From Planctomycetota bacterium (GTDB lineage Bacteria > Planctomycetota > Phycisphaerae > Sedimentisphaerales > Anaerobacaceae), in contig JAFNGF010000041.1 of NCBI GenBank assembly GCA_017885385.1, forward strand, positions 1,387 to 7,435: DNA of 6,049 nt. The letters are read 5' to 3'. The position numbers and the translations under genes were made by a program. Below, one piece after another: positions 1 to 6,049 of the stretch; position 1 is the first letter of the stretch, and every line of letters begins with the position of its first letter. The notes below the pieces were generated by a model that ran no database searches, was not told the DNA's origin, and saw nothing but the letters and a program-made list of their open reading frames with translations.

Positions 1-1
1 G

Positions 2-3000
2 CCGCCTCGTGAGGACGAAGCTATCCCCACGCTTAGTTTTACGGGTGGGGCAGTTGCGCCAGGCGGCCAGATCGGTCCCTACAAACTGCTTAGCGTCTTG
101 GGTGAAGGCGGTTACGGCGTAGTATACTTGGCGGAGCAGCAAAGACCGGTCAGACGGCGGGTCGCTTTGAAGGTTATCAAGCCGGGCATGGATACCAAAA
201 TTGTTATCGCCCGCTTTGAGGCCGAACGCCAGGCCTTGGCCCTATTGGATCACCCTAATATCGCTCATGTTTACGACGCAGGAACAACCGAGGCCGGGCG
301 ACCGTACTTCGCGATGGAATACGTCAAGGGCGTGCCCATTATCGAGCATTGCGATGGGCAAAAGCTCACCATCGAGCAACGCCTCAAGTTGTTTTTAGAG
401 GTCTGCGAGGCAATTCAGCACGCACACCAAAAAGCCATTATCCACCGCGACATCAAACCTTCGAACATCTTGGTCTTAATTGAGGGCAAGAAGGCGGTGC
501 CTAAGGTTATCGACTTTGGGATAGCCAAGGCGATGAGTCAGCCTTTGACCGAGCGAACACTCGTGACGGAGCAGGGCCAGTTTGTCGGCACGCCGGAGTA
601 CATGAGTCCTGAGCAGGCGGATCTGACCGCCCAGGACATCGATACCCGCTCAGACATTTATTCGCTGGGAGTGGTGTTGTATGAGCTGCTGACGGGCGTT
701 TTGCCGTTTGATGCCAAGACGTTTCGTGAAGGAGGGATTGACCATATTCGGCATGTTATTCGTGAAGAGGAGCCGAAGACGCCGAGCACCCGGCTAACAA
801 GCCTGGGTGAGCAAGCAAAAGAGGTTGCTACGAGGCGTCGCATGGAGGTTCGAACGCTGGCCAAGCAGTTGCACAAAGAGCTCGAATGGATACCGCTTAA
901 GGCGATGCGTAAGGAACGCTCACATCGCTACAGGTCGGCTTCTGAGCTTGCGGACGACATCCAGAATTACTTAAACGGTGCTCCGCTGATTGCCGGCCCC
1001 GAGTCGGCGATGTATAGGCTCAAAAAGTTTGTGCGGAAACACGCCGGCGCGGTAGCAACGGTTTTACTTATGGCGGCGGTGATAATGTTGGGCTTCGTTG
1101 TAAGTACCACAATGTACTTTCGAGCCGAGCAGGCACGCCAGAAAGAGACTACCGCTCGCACACAAGCCGAACAGGCGCAGGCGAACGAAGCCCGGCTGCG
1201 CCGGCAGGCCCAATCCCAGGCCTACGCCTCGGATATGAACCTCTCACAACAGGCGCTGGCAACCAACAACCTGGGACGCGCGCAGGAACTGCTGAACCGG
1301 CATCGGCCTAAGCCTGGCGAGCAAGACCTGCGCGGCTGGGAATGGCGCTACCTCTGGCAACACTGCCGCAGCGATGCCCTGTTCACCCTTTGCCAAAAGT
1401 CCAGCCAGATCTACTCGCTGGGGTCCTCAGCCGACGGAAGATGGCTGGCGGTCGGGGAGATTGTCAAAGGCGGGTTGTCGATCTGGGACCTGACCACGCG
1501 ACAGGAAGTGGTTCAATTGCCAGGGGGGGAAGAACGGGTGTGGCTTGCCTGGTCTCCGAAGGGGCCATTGCTGGCAATCGGGGCTTTCGAAGCACAATCC
1601 TCTGGCACTGCGGGCTGGAGCATCCGTTTGTGGGATGGGGCGGCCCGGAACATGTTGAGCCATATTCCACTAACCGGCTCCATCCGAGGATTGGCCTTCT
1701 CCGGGGATGGCCGGTCGTTGGCCACCATGTCGGCCGATCAGGAGGGGCAAGGTGAAATCGTGATCTGGTCGGTCCCCGAGGGCACGAAGCTGGTCATTTG
1801 GCCCGTGGCAGACTGTACCACGGGGCATGGGATTGCTCCCCATTTTGCCGCCAGCCGCGACCTGAGCGTGGCCGCCTACGCCTTTGACCGAGATCGTCAG
1901 ATTACCCTGATGGACCTGGCCACCGGGCAAAAACGCTGGACAGCGAACCACCCGAGCAGCGAGTGCTTCACCACCCTCGCGTTTTCGCCTGACGGCACAA
2001 CCCTGGCGACCGGTTCTGGATTCACCGAATCTACCGTGCGACTTTGGGAAGTCGCCTCCGGCAAGGAGATCGGGCGTCTGGAGGGCCACCTCGCTCCCGT
2101 CTACGGTCTTCTTTACTGGCCGGATGGCAAGACGCTGGCCTCAGCCAGTGCAGACCAGACCATCCGCCTGTGGGACACAACGACGCATGGTTGCATCGGG
2201 ACCCTGCGTGGTCACAAGGTCGAGGTGTGGCGGCTGGCGTTGTTGCCGGACAACACCACCCTGCTCAGCAGCTCCAAGGATGGATCGGTCTATGTCTGGG
2301 ATACAACCAAGGTCAGACACGAGCGCGGGCCCGCCTTGCTACGGTTGCAGCCGGGGGATCGCTGGCATTTCGACGCCAACGCCCAAGGTGTGTATACCAT
2401 GGATTCCCAGGGCCGGGTGGCCCATTGGCAGGGTCCGGATTTCCAGACGATGGAGCCCCTGCCGGATGTGAATGTGGGGCCGGCTCTTATGGCACCCAGC
2501 GCCTTCTCCACAGACGGTCGGTTCCTTGGGGCAGGTTCGACGAATGGCATAGTGCGGGTGTGGGATTTACAGCAACGCAAGCTCTTGCACGAGTTTAAAA
2601 CAGGCGACGGGTTCGTGCAGTTCGTAGGATTCCTCGGCCAAGAGAAAATTGTGACAGGCTCCGAAGGATACGAGGTTAGGGTATGGGATCTCCGGTCGTT
2701 GCGGCAGACGCAGTCCTTTGGTGTGCCGACAAACCTGAACGCATACGCCATCTCAGACGACGGGCGCTGGGCACTCACGCTGGGCTACAGAGGTGAGTGC
2801 TGGCTCCGAGATCTCGTAACCAGTCAGGAAACGACGGCACAACTGAACCTGAAGGAACTCGTTGGCGTGGCTTTTTCTCACGACGGGAAGTACTTCGCAG
2901 TTGCCTGTGAATACGGTTACGCCAGGCTCTGGGAAACCGCCACCCTCCAAGAAGGTCCGACCTTCAAGGGCGTGCTCATGGGCATTCACTCGGTGGCCTT

Positions 3001-3247
3001 TTCGCCCGATGGCAAACGCTTGGCCGCAAGCAGCGGCGGCAGGGAAGCCGTCAGGCTGTGGGATGTAGAAAGCGGGCAGGAGGTGCTCACATTGGACGGC
3101 CAGGGGTACATCTTTTGGTCAACGGCTTTTTCTGCGGACGGCAGGTTGCTGGGTTCGATGAACACTGCTGGTGTCCTGCACCTGTGGCGCGCACCGACGC
3201 TGCCAGAGATCGAAGCAATCGAAAAGGGCAAGAGCGCGGACCGCTGA
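2..3247 (+). CDS. Membrane-anchored Ser/Thr protein kinase with C-terminal WD40 repeats (5' partial)
   Basis: This is a Hanks-type (PknB-like) kinase that phosphorylates Ser/Thr on unknown targets. The reading frame is open to the left edge. The 32 codons before the TTG at 98 continue the kinase fold (GPYKLLSVLGEGGYGVVY), so that TTG is an internal Leu and the start lies upstream. Numbering from the edge, 1,081 residues are visible. The Gly-rich loop GEGGYGVV is at 34-41, VALK with Lys57 follows, HRDIKPSN starts at 148, DFG is at 171-173 and GTPEYMSPE is at 196-204. All catalytic residues are present, so it is probably active. One hydrophobic helix (about 349-369) follows, then an Ala/Gln/Arg/Glu-rich probable coiled coil (about 372-405), the RGWEWRYLW motif (444-452) and WD40 blades (about 462-1063). 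The inferred topology is kinase in the cytoplasm and propellers outside it. The ligand is unknown. The frame is intact, and the stop is TGA. Confidence 0.95.
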   Translation, partial: PPREDEAIPTLSFTGGAVAPGGQIGPYKLLSVLGEGGYGVVYLAEQQRPVRRRVALKVIKPGMDTKIVIARFEAERQALALLDHPNIAHVYDAGTTEAGRPYFAMEYVKGVPIIEHCDGQKLTIEQRLKLFLEVCEAIQHAHQKAIIHRDIKPSNILVLIEGKKAVPKVIDFGIAKAMSQPLTERTLVTEQGQFVGTPEYMSPEQADLTAQDIDTRSDIYSLGVVLYELLTGVLPFDAKTFREGGIDHIRHVIREEEPKTPSTRLTSLGEQAKEVATRRRMEVRTLAKQLHKELEWIPLKAMRKERSHRYRSASELADDIQNYLNGAPLIAGPESAMYRLKKFVRKHAGAVATVLLMAAVIMLGFVVSTTMYFRAEQARQKETTARTQAEQAQANEARLRRQAQSQAYASDMNLSQQALATNNLGRAQELLNRHRPKPGEQDLRGWEWRYLWQHCRSDALFTLCQKSSQIYSLGSSADGRWLAVGEIVKGGLSIWDLTTRQEVVQLPGGEERVWLAWSPKGPLLAIGAFEAQSSGTAGWSIRLWDGAARNMLSHIPLTGSIRGLAFSGDGRSLATMSADQEGQGEIVIWSVPEGTKLVIWPVADCTTGHGIAPHFAASRDLSVAAYAFDRDRQITLMDLATGQKRWTANHPSSECFTTLAFSPDGTTLATGSGFTESTVRLWEVASGKEIGRLEGHLAPVYGLLYWPDGKTLASASADQTIRLWDTTTHGCIGTLRGHKVEVWRLALLPDNTTLLSSSKDGSVYVWDTTKVRHERGPALLRLQPGDRWHFDANAQGVYTMDSQGRVAHWQGPDFQTMEPLPDVNVGPALMAPSAFSTDGRFLGAGSTNGIVRVWDLQQRKLLHEFKTGDGFVQFVGFLGQEKIVTGSEGYEVRVWDLRSLRQTQSFGVPTNLNAYAISDDGRWALTLGYRGECWLRDLVTSQETTAQLNLKELVGVAFSHDGKYFAVACEYGYARLWETATLQEGPTFKGVLMGIHSVAFSPDGKRLAASSGGREAVRLWDVESGQEVLTLDGQGYIFWSTAFSADGRLLGSMNTAGVLHLWRAPTLPEIEAIEKGKSADR
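1385..3190 (+). repeat. Protein-level WD40 repeat region, 14 blade-like units
   Basis: Within the kinase gene, strand-ending W-D-like motifs recur every 41-48 residues. In order they read SIWDL, IRLWD, IVIWS, ITLMD, VRLWE, IRLWD, VYVWD, VAHWQ, VRVWD, VRVWD, CWLRD, ARLWE, VRLWD and LHLWR. Many units also carry an 'AFSPDGK.LA' type strand before the motif (for example LAFSPDGTTLATGS and VAFSPDGKRLAASS). Units 4, 8, 11 and 14 have degenerate endings. The units are diverged at protein level and are not DNA tandem repeats. WD40 propellers are protein-protein interaction platforms, so this part probably serves as the sensor or scaffold of the kinase. Confidence 0.87.
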
Positions 3248-3248
3248 T

Positions 3249-3282
3249 CCACACGTGGACGCCGGCCATCAAAATCGTGTGG
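3249..3282 (+). other. Inverted repeat just downstream of the kinase stop
   Basis: CCACACG (3249-3255) and CGTGTGG (3276-3282) are perfect 7-bp inverted arms separated by 20 nt, starting 2 nt after the kinase stop codon. No T-run follows, so this is not a canonical intrinsic terminator. It could be a 3'-end hairpin of the kinase mRNA, a binding site for a dimeric regulator of the downstream gene, or chance. A smaller dyad, AGACG-AG-CGTCT, lies at 3292-3303. Confidence 0.3.
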
Positions 3283-3310
3283 CAGACCAATAGACGAGCG
3301 TCTCCAAAAG

Positions 3311-3339
3311 TTGATTCGGGCAGAAATATCCAGTAAAAT
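3311..3339 (+). promoter_or_regulatory. Putative sigma70-type promoter for the DUF362 gene
   Basis: TTGATT (3311-3316) matches the -35 consensus TTGACA at 4 of 6 positions. After a 17-bp spacer, TAAAAT (3334-3339) matches the -10 consensus TATAAT at 5 of 6. Transcription would begin near 3346, giving a leader of roughly 37 nt before the ATG at 3383. Its place in the 135-bp spacer supports separate transcription of the DUF362 gene, although read-through from the kinase gene remains possible. Promoter consensus in this phylum is not well established, so this is a consensus match only. Confidence 0.42.
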
Positions 3340-3370
3340 GCTGACAAAAGCTTTAGCTGATATAGTTGAA

Positions 3371-3376
3371 AGGGAG
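3371..3376 (+). promoter_or_regulatory. Ribosome binding site that sets the DUF362 start
   Basis: AGGGAG, with a GGAG core at 3373-3376, sits 6 nt before the ATG at 3383. This favours that ATG over the in-frame TTG at 3311 and ATG at 3338. Both of those overlap the predicted promoter boxes and would place extra residues ahead of the Tat signal. Confidence 0.65.
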
Positions 3377-3382
3377 CCAATA

Positions 3383-4450
3383 ATGGGAACTCGTGGAAAC
3401 TGCCTGAATCGACGCGATGTTCTTCGAGGTATAGGCGCGGGTGCGCTCGGTCTGGTTGCCGGGCACAAAATCTTTGGCCCAGCCATCAGCCATGCTGCGA
3501 CCGGCAGTCCCCTGCCGGGCAAAGACCAGCTATACCGCAAACCCGCGCCGCCGGCAAAAGTAGCGCTTGTCAAGGGAAACGACCGACGCGAGATCGTCTA
3601 TCAAGCACTAAAAAAGATCGAAGACGAAGTTCTTGCCTCCATCGGCGGCAAAAAGATTTTGATTAAGCCAAACTTCGTGTCGTGCGACATCCCGCTCTGC
3701 GCCACCCATGTGGATGCCATCCGGGCGATCCTGGATTTTCTCACGCCGCACTACAAGCAGCAGATTATCATCGGCGAATCAACAGCTATGAACAAGCGAA
3801 CGCCGGAAGGATTCAAGAACTATGGGTATCTTGCTCTCCAGAAGCAGTACAACGTGAAGCTTGTCGATCTTAACGAAAATCCTTCTTACGAATACCGCTA
3901 CGTTTTCGGTGAGGGGCACAAGCCGCTGCCGGTTCGGATTATTTCCACTTTCCTGGACCCAAATACATACATTATTTCAGCGGCTCGAATGAAGACTCAC
4001 GACCGGGTGCTGGTGACACTGTCACTGAAAAACGTTTTGCTGGGCGCACCGCTGAACGATTATCAAAAGAACGATAAATGGTGTCTGCATACCGGCGAAA
4101 ATATTGTAAATAACTTTTGCCACTTCAATATGTTCCACCTCGCCCAGGAGATATATCCCGATTTAGCGGTCATCGATGGCTTCGAAGGAATGGAAGGCAA
4201 CGGCCCGACTCATGGAACGCCCGTTGATTCAAGGGTTGCCCTCGCCAGCCTCGACCCGCTCGCAGCAGACACCGTGGCAACCAAAATTATGGGATTTGAT
4301 CCGAACCGGATTCTGTACATTAGGGCTATGAATGAAGCCGGCATGGGCCAGGCAGAGCTGGAAAAGATCGAAGTCATCGGCACAGCACTTGAACAGTGTC
4401 GGTACAAGTTCAAGCCGCACGAATATATGGCAAAGGTGTACAACCTGTGA
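3383..4450 (+). CDS. DUF362 domain protein with twin-arginine (Tat) signal
   Basis: The gene encodes 355 residues from the ATG at 3383, chosen because of the Shine-Dalgarno site 6 nt upstream and because it places the signal peptide at the N-terminus. The signal reads NRRDVLR (twin Arg at 10-11), then a Gly/Ala/Leu hydrophobic stretch (about 16-32) and a plausible cleavage near SHAA (36-39). This suggests export in folded form. The remainder resembles DUF362: VALVKG (60-65), KKILIKPNFVS (90-100), ATHVDAIRAI (107-116), AARMKTHD (180-187), SLKNVLLG (194-201), VIDGFEGMEGNGP (233-245), and LDPLAAD with KIMGFDP (260-277). Some DUF362 proteins carry a ferredoxin-like 2[4Fe-4S] domain. None is present here, and the six cysteines are scattered. 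The biochemical function of the family is not established. Tat export suggests a cofactor or fast folding, which is inference. The gene converges with ygiQ. Confidence 0.92.
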   Translation: MGTRGNCLNRRDVLRGIGAGALGLVAGHKIFGPAISHAATGSPLPGKDQLYRKPAPPAKVALVKGNDRREIVYQALKKIEDEVLASIGGKKILIKPNFVSCDIPLCATHVDAIRAILDFLTPHYKQQIIIGESTAMNKRTPEGFKNYGYLALQKQYNVKLVDLNENPSYEYRYVFGEGHKPLPVRIISTFLDPNTYIISAARMKTHDRVLVTLSLKNVLLGAPLNDYQKNDKWCLHTGENIVNNFCHFNMFHLAQEIYPDLAVIDGFEGMEGNGPTHGTPVDSRVALASLDPLAADTVATKIMGFDPNRILYIRAMNEAGMGQAELEKIEVIGTALEQCRYKFKPHEYMAKVYNL

Positions 4451-4460
4451 TTGGCGTTTT

Positions 4461-6049
4461 TCACCGCCAAAGGGCGGCGATTTTAGCAAGCAAATCCCGC
4501 CGATGCCGTGAACGAAGGAAGCCGGTAACGATTTTCTTATATTTCGGATGATAATATTGCAGTAACCCGGCTTGCAGGCTTTTTTCTCTGCGTCCGCGTG
4601 GAACGTAAATCTTCTTGCCCGTTGTATCCAGGCCCGATACATACATAGCCGTAGCCGGCGTCAGCGGAATGGGAATAAAGTCCTGGACTTGCTGTGGACG
4701 CCACGACCGCAAAACCAAATACTCGGTCAATTTTACCGCGTCCTCGACTGTGCAGCCGGGGTGCGAGCTTATAAAGTACGGCACAAGGTATTGTTTTTTG
4801 CCGGCTCGCCGGGATGCCTGCTGAAACCGATCTTCAAACTCCTCAAACACCTCAAAATGTGGCTTGCCCATTAAATCCAAAACGTGGGGGCAGTAGTGCT
4901 CCGGCGCGACCTTGAGATGTCCCCCGACAAAATAACGGGTTAAAAGGTCGATATATTCGTTATTGCGAATAGCTAAATCGTGGCGAATGCCCGAGGCAAC
5001 ATATACTTTGGCTTGCTTTTTCCAGCGCAGGAACGACTCCATCATTCTGATTAGCGGGCCTACATCAAGCTGTAACTGCTTGCAGACAGAAGGAAACAGG
5101 CAGCTTATCCTGCCGCAAATGTGCTGCCGGCTGCATCGCATACCATACATATTCGCGGTTGGGCCGCCTATGTCACTGATAGTGCCGCGGAAACGCCGGT
5201 CAGAACGCAATCTATCAGCCTCGGCCAGAAGAGAATCAACCGACCGCGAGCTAATTTGCTTACCTTGATGCAAGCAGAGAGAGCAAAATGAGCAGCCGCC
5301 AAAACAGCCGCGATGCGTGGTAAGAGAAAACTGCACCGGCTCAAGTGCCGGTACACCACCTCCCCTGTCATAACGAGGGTGCCAGTAGCGGGCAAAAGGT
5401 AAGTCATATAAGGCGTCCAGCTCTTGCTTCGTCAGAGGTTCTGCCGGCGGCATTACTACAATCGTGCCGGGGTCCTGCTCTTGAACTACAGGCAGTCCCG
5501 CTGGGTGAGCCTGCGCCTGGTACTGTTTCTGTGCCGACATTACCAGAATTCGGTCGGCCTGCTGCTGCGATAGTGACGGCAGGTGCACCGCTTCATCCGG
5601 CGCTGGCGTGTTTTGGCGAAGTATGTAAGCTGTGCCGGGAATATCCGTCAAGTCTTCAATTTTTTCGCCGGCATCCAGCCGCCTTGCGACCTCGCCGATG
5701 GCCCGTTCAGCCATACCATAAATAAGCAGGTCCGCCTTGGCGTCAACCAAAATAGAGCGTTTCAGCTTATCTTCGATAAAGTCATAATGCACAAGGCGCC
5801 GTAGACTCGCTTCGAGGCCGCCCAGAACAATGGGGACATCTTTATAAGCCTCGCGTACCCTTGCAGAGTAAGCCAATAATGGCCGATCCGGCCGCAAGCC
5901 CAAACAGCCGCCCGGGCTGTAGACGTCGCGTTTTCTTCGATGGCCCATTGAGGCATAATCGTTGAGCCGGGAATCGATACAGCCGCCTGTTATGCCCCAA
6001 AATAGCCGTGGCGGACCAAGCGAACGAAAGGCATCGACGCTGCGCCAAT
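4461..6049 (-). CDS. ygiQ: YgiQ-family (UPF0313) radical SAM protein (5' partial)
   Basis: This is a radical SAM enzyme of the YgiQ/UPF0313 family, cytoplasmic, with an unknown substrate. The frame continues past the ATG at 5948 to the window edge. The extra 33 codons read WRSVDAFRSLGPPRLFWGITGG and onward, which matches the family's N-terminal region, so that ATG is internal and the start lies beyond 6049. There are 528 visible residues. YSPGG with the following RPDR, VLGGLEASLRR and LVDAKADLLIYG.AERAI make up the N-terminal domain. RGCFGGCSFCS (Cys248, Cys252, Cys255; CX3CX2C; codons at 5283-5306) binds the SAM [4Fe-4S] cluster. GGPTANMY, VGGHLKVAPEH, KQYLVPYFISSHPG and VQDFIPIPLTPATAMY are family signatures. 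The protein ends shortly after the conserved YVPRGRREK..L region and lacks the long basic tail I recall from E. coli YgiQ. The stop is TGA at 4461-4463, and it converges with the DUF362 gene. Confidence 0.95.
   Translation of the reverse strand, partial: WRSVDAFRSLGPPRLFWGITGGCIDSRLNDYASMGHRRKRDVYSPGGCLGLRPDRPLLAYSARVREAYKDVPIVLGGLEASLRRLVHYDFIEDKLKRSILVDAKADLLIYGMAERAIGEVARRLDAGEKIEDLTDIPGTAYILRQNTPAPDEAVHLPSLSQQQADRILVMSAQKQYQAQAHPAGLPVVQEQDPGTIVVMPPAEPLTKQELDALYDLPFARYWHPRYDRGGGVPALEPVQFSLTTHRGCFGGCSFCSLCLHQGKQISSRSVDSLLAEADRLRSDRRFRGTISDIGGPTANMYGMRCSRQHICGRISCLFPSVCKQLQLDVGPLIRMMESFLRWKKQAKVYVASGIRHDLAIRNNEYIDLLTRYFVGGHLKVAPEHYCPHVLDLMGKPHFEVFEEFEDRFQQASRRAGKKQYLVPYFISSHPGCTVEDAVKLTEYLVLRSWRPQQVQDFIPIPLTPATAMYVSGLDTTGKKIYVPRGRREKSLQAGLLQYYHPKYKKIVTGFLRSRHRRDLLAKIAALWR
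4464..4484 (+). terminator. Weak candidate terminator after the DUF362 gene
   Basis: CCGCC (4464-4468) and GGCGG (4473-4477) can form a 5-bp GC stem with a 4-nt AAAG loop. CGA and a TTTT run (4481-4484) follow, starting 14 nt after the DUF362 stop. The stem is short and the T-run begins 4 nt after it. An overlapping alternative hairpin, TTGGCG (4451-4456) with CGCCAA (4465-4470), shares bases with it. The site lies inside the last codons of ygiQ on the other strand. For minus-strand transcripts no U-run follows either hairpin. Confidence 0.3.

Noticed and set aside
98..100. TTG at 98 as the kinase start codon
   Set aside because: The 32 upstream in-frame codons contain no stop and encode the lead-in to the Gly-rich loop (GPYKLLSVLG). 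A start at 98 would cut off the first strand of the kinase.
2044..2598. Plus-strand alternate-frame reading frames inside the WD40 region (also 1342-1755)
   Set aside because: The overlapping frame encodes regular WD40 blades without interruption. The alternate translations are low-complexity and resemble no family.
98..3247. Possible composition break between the kinase half and the WD40 half, suggesting a recent fusion
   Set aside because: Hand counts of 60-base lines varied from about 45 to 63% GC in the kinase half and were about 60-65% in the WD40 half. The ranges overlap too much to claim a break.
3311..3382. Earlier starts for the DUF362 gene (TTG at 3311, ATG at 3338)
   Set aside because: They overlap the predicted -35 and -10 boxes and push the Tat signal inward. 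The ATG at 3383 has a well-spaced GGAG.
2986..3573. Long minus-strand open frame across the kinase end and the DUF362 start, plus other long antisense frames at 1670-2089 and 2290-2778
   Set aside because: They lie opposite clear coding sequence with recognisable protein families, and their translations show no motif. They are explained by GC-rich codon bias.
5946..5948. ATG at 5948 (minus strand) as the ygiQ start
   Set aside because: The frame stays open to 6049, and the extra 33 residues match the YgiQ N-terminal region, so the methionine is internal.
1..6049. A three-gene functional system
   Set aside because: The genes differ in strand, promoter and cell compartment, and the families have no known link. 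Adjacency alone does not support a joint function.

Overview
The window looks like chromosome from a Planctomycetota or related PVC-group bacterium. The main reason is the first gene, a membrane-anchored Hanks-type Ser/Thr kinase fused to a very long extracytoplasmic WD40 region. It has an 'RGWEWRYLW' linker of the kind common in planctomycete and verrucomicrobial kinases. This taxonomic placement is inference. The DNA is moderately GC-rich. I saw no mobile element, CRISPR array, tRNA or rRNA.

Layout: (1) Positions 2-3247 (+) hold the kinase-WD40 gene. It is open at the left edge, and its true start lies outside the window. (2) Positions 3248-3382 form a 135-bp spacer with a 7-bp inverted repeat just after the kinase stop, a sigma70-like promoter, and a ribosome binding site that sets the next start. 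(3) Positions 3383-4450 (+) encode a Tat-signal DUF362 protein. (4) Positions 4461-6049 (-) encode a YgiQ-family (UPF0313) radical SAM protein that converges on the DUF362 gene with only 10 bp between stop codons. Its N-terminus runs off the right edge, and the frame stays open to position 6049 with clear family homology.

Functional links: nothing in the sequence shows that the three genes act together. The kinase reads as a stand-alone signalling receptor. The DUF362 protein appears to have its own promoter and to be exported. YgiQ is a cytoplasmic Fe-S enzyme of unknown substrate on the opposite strand. DUF362 and YgiQ are both widespread families without an established reaction, so this is an ordinary chromosomal neighbourhood containing two poorly characterised families. 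I found no clear new defence, mobile or biosynthetic system. The most distinctive point is that the kinase's WD40 region can be counted as 14 blades, which fits two seven-bladed propellers.
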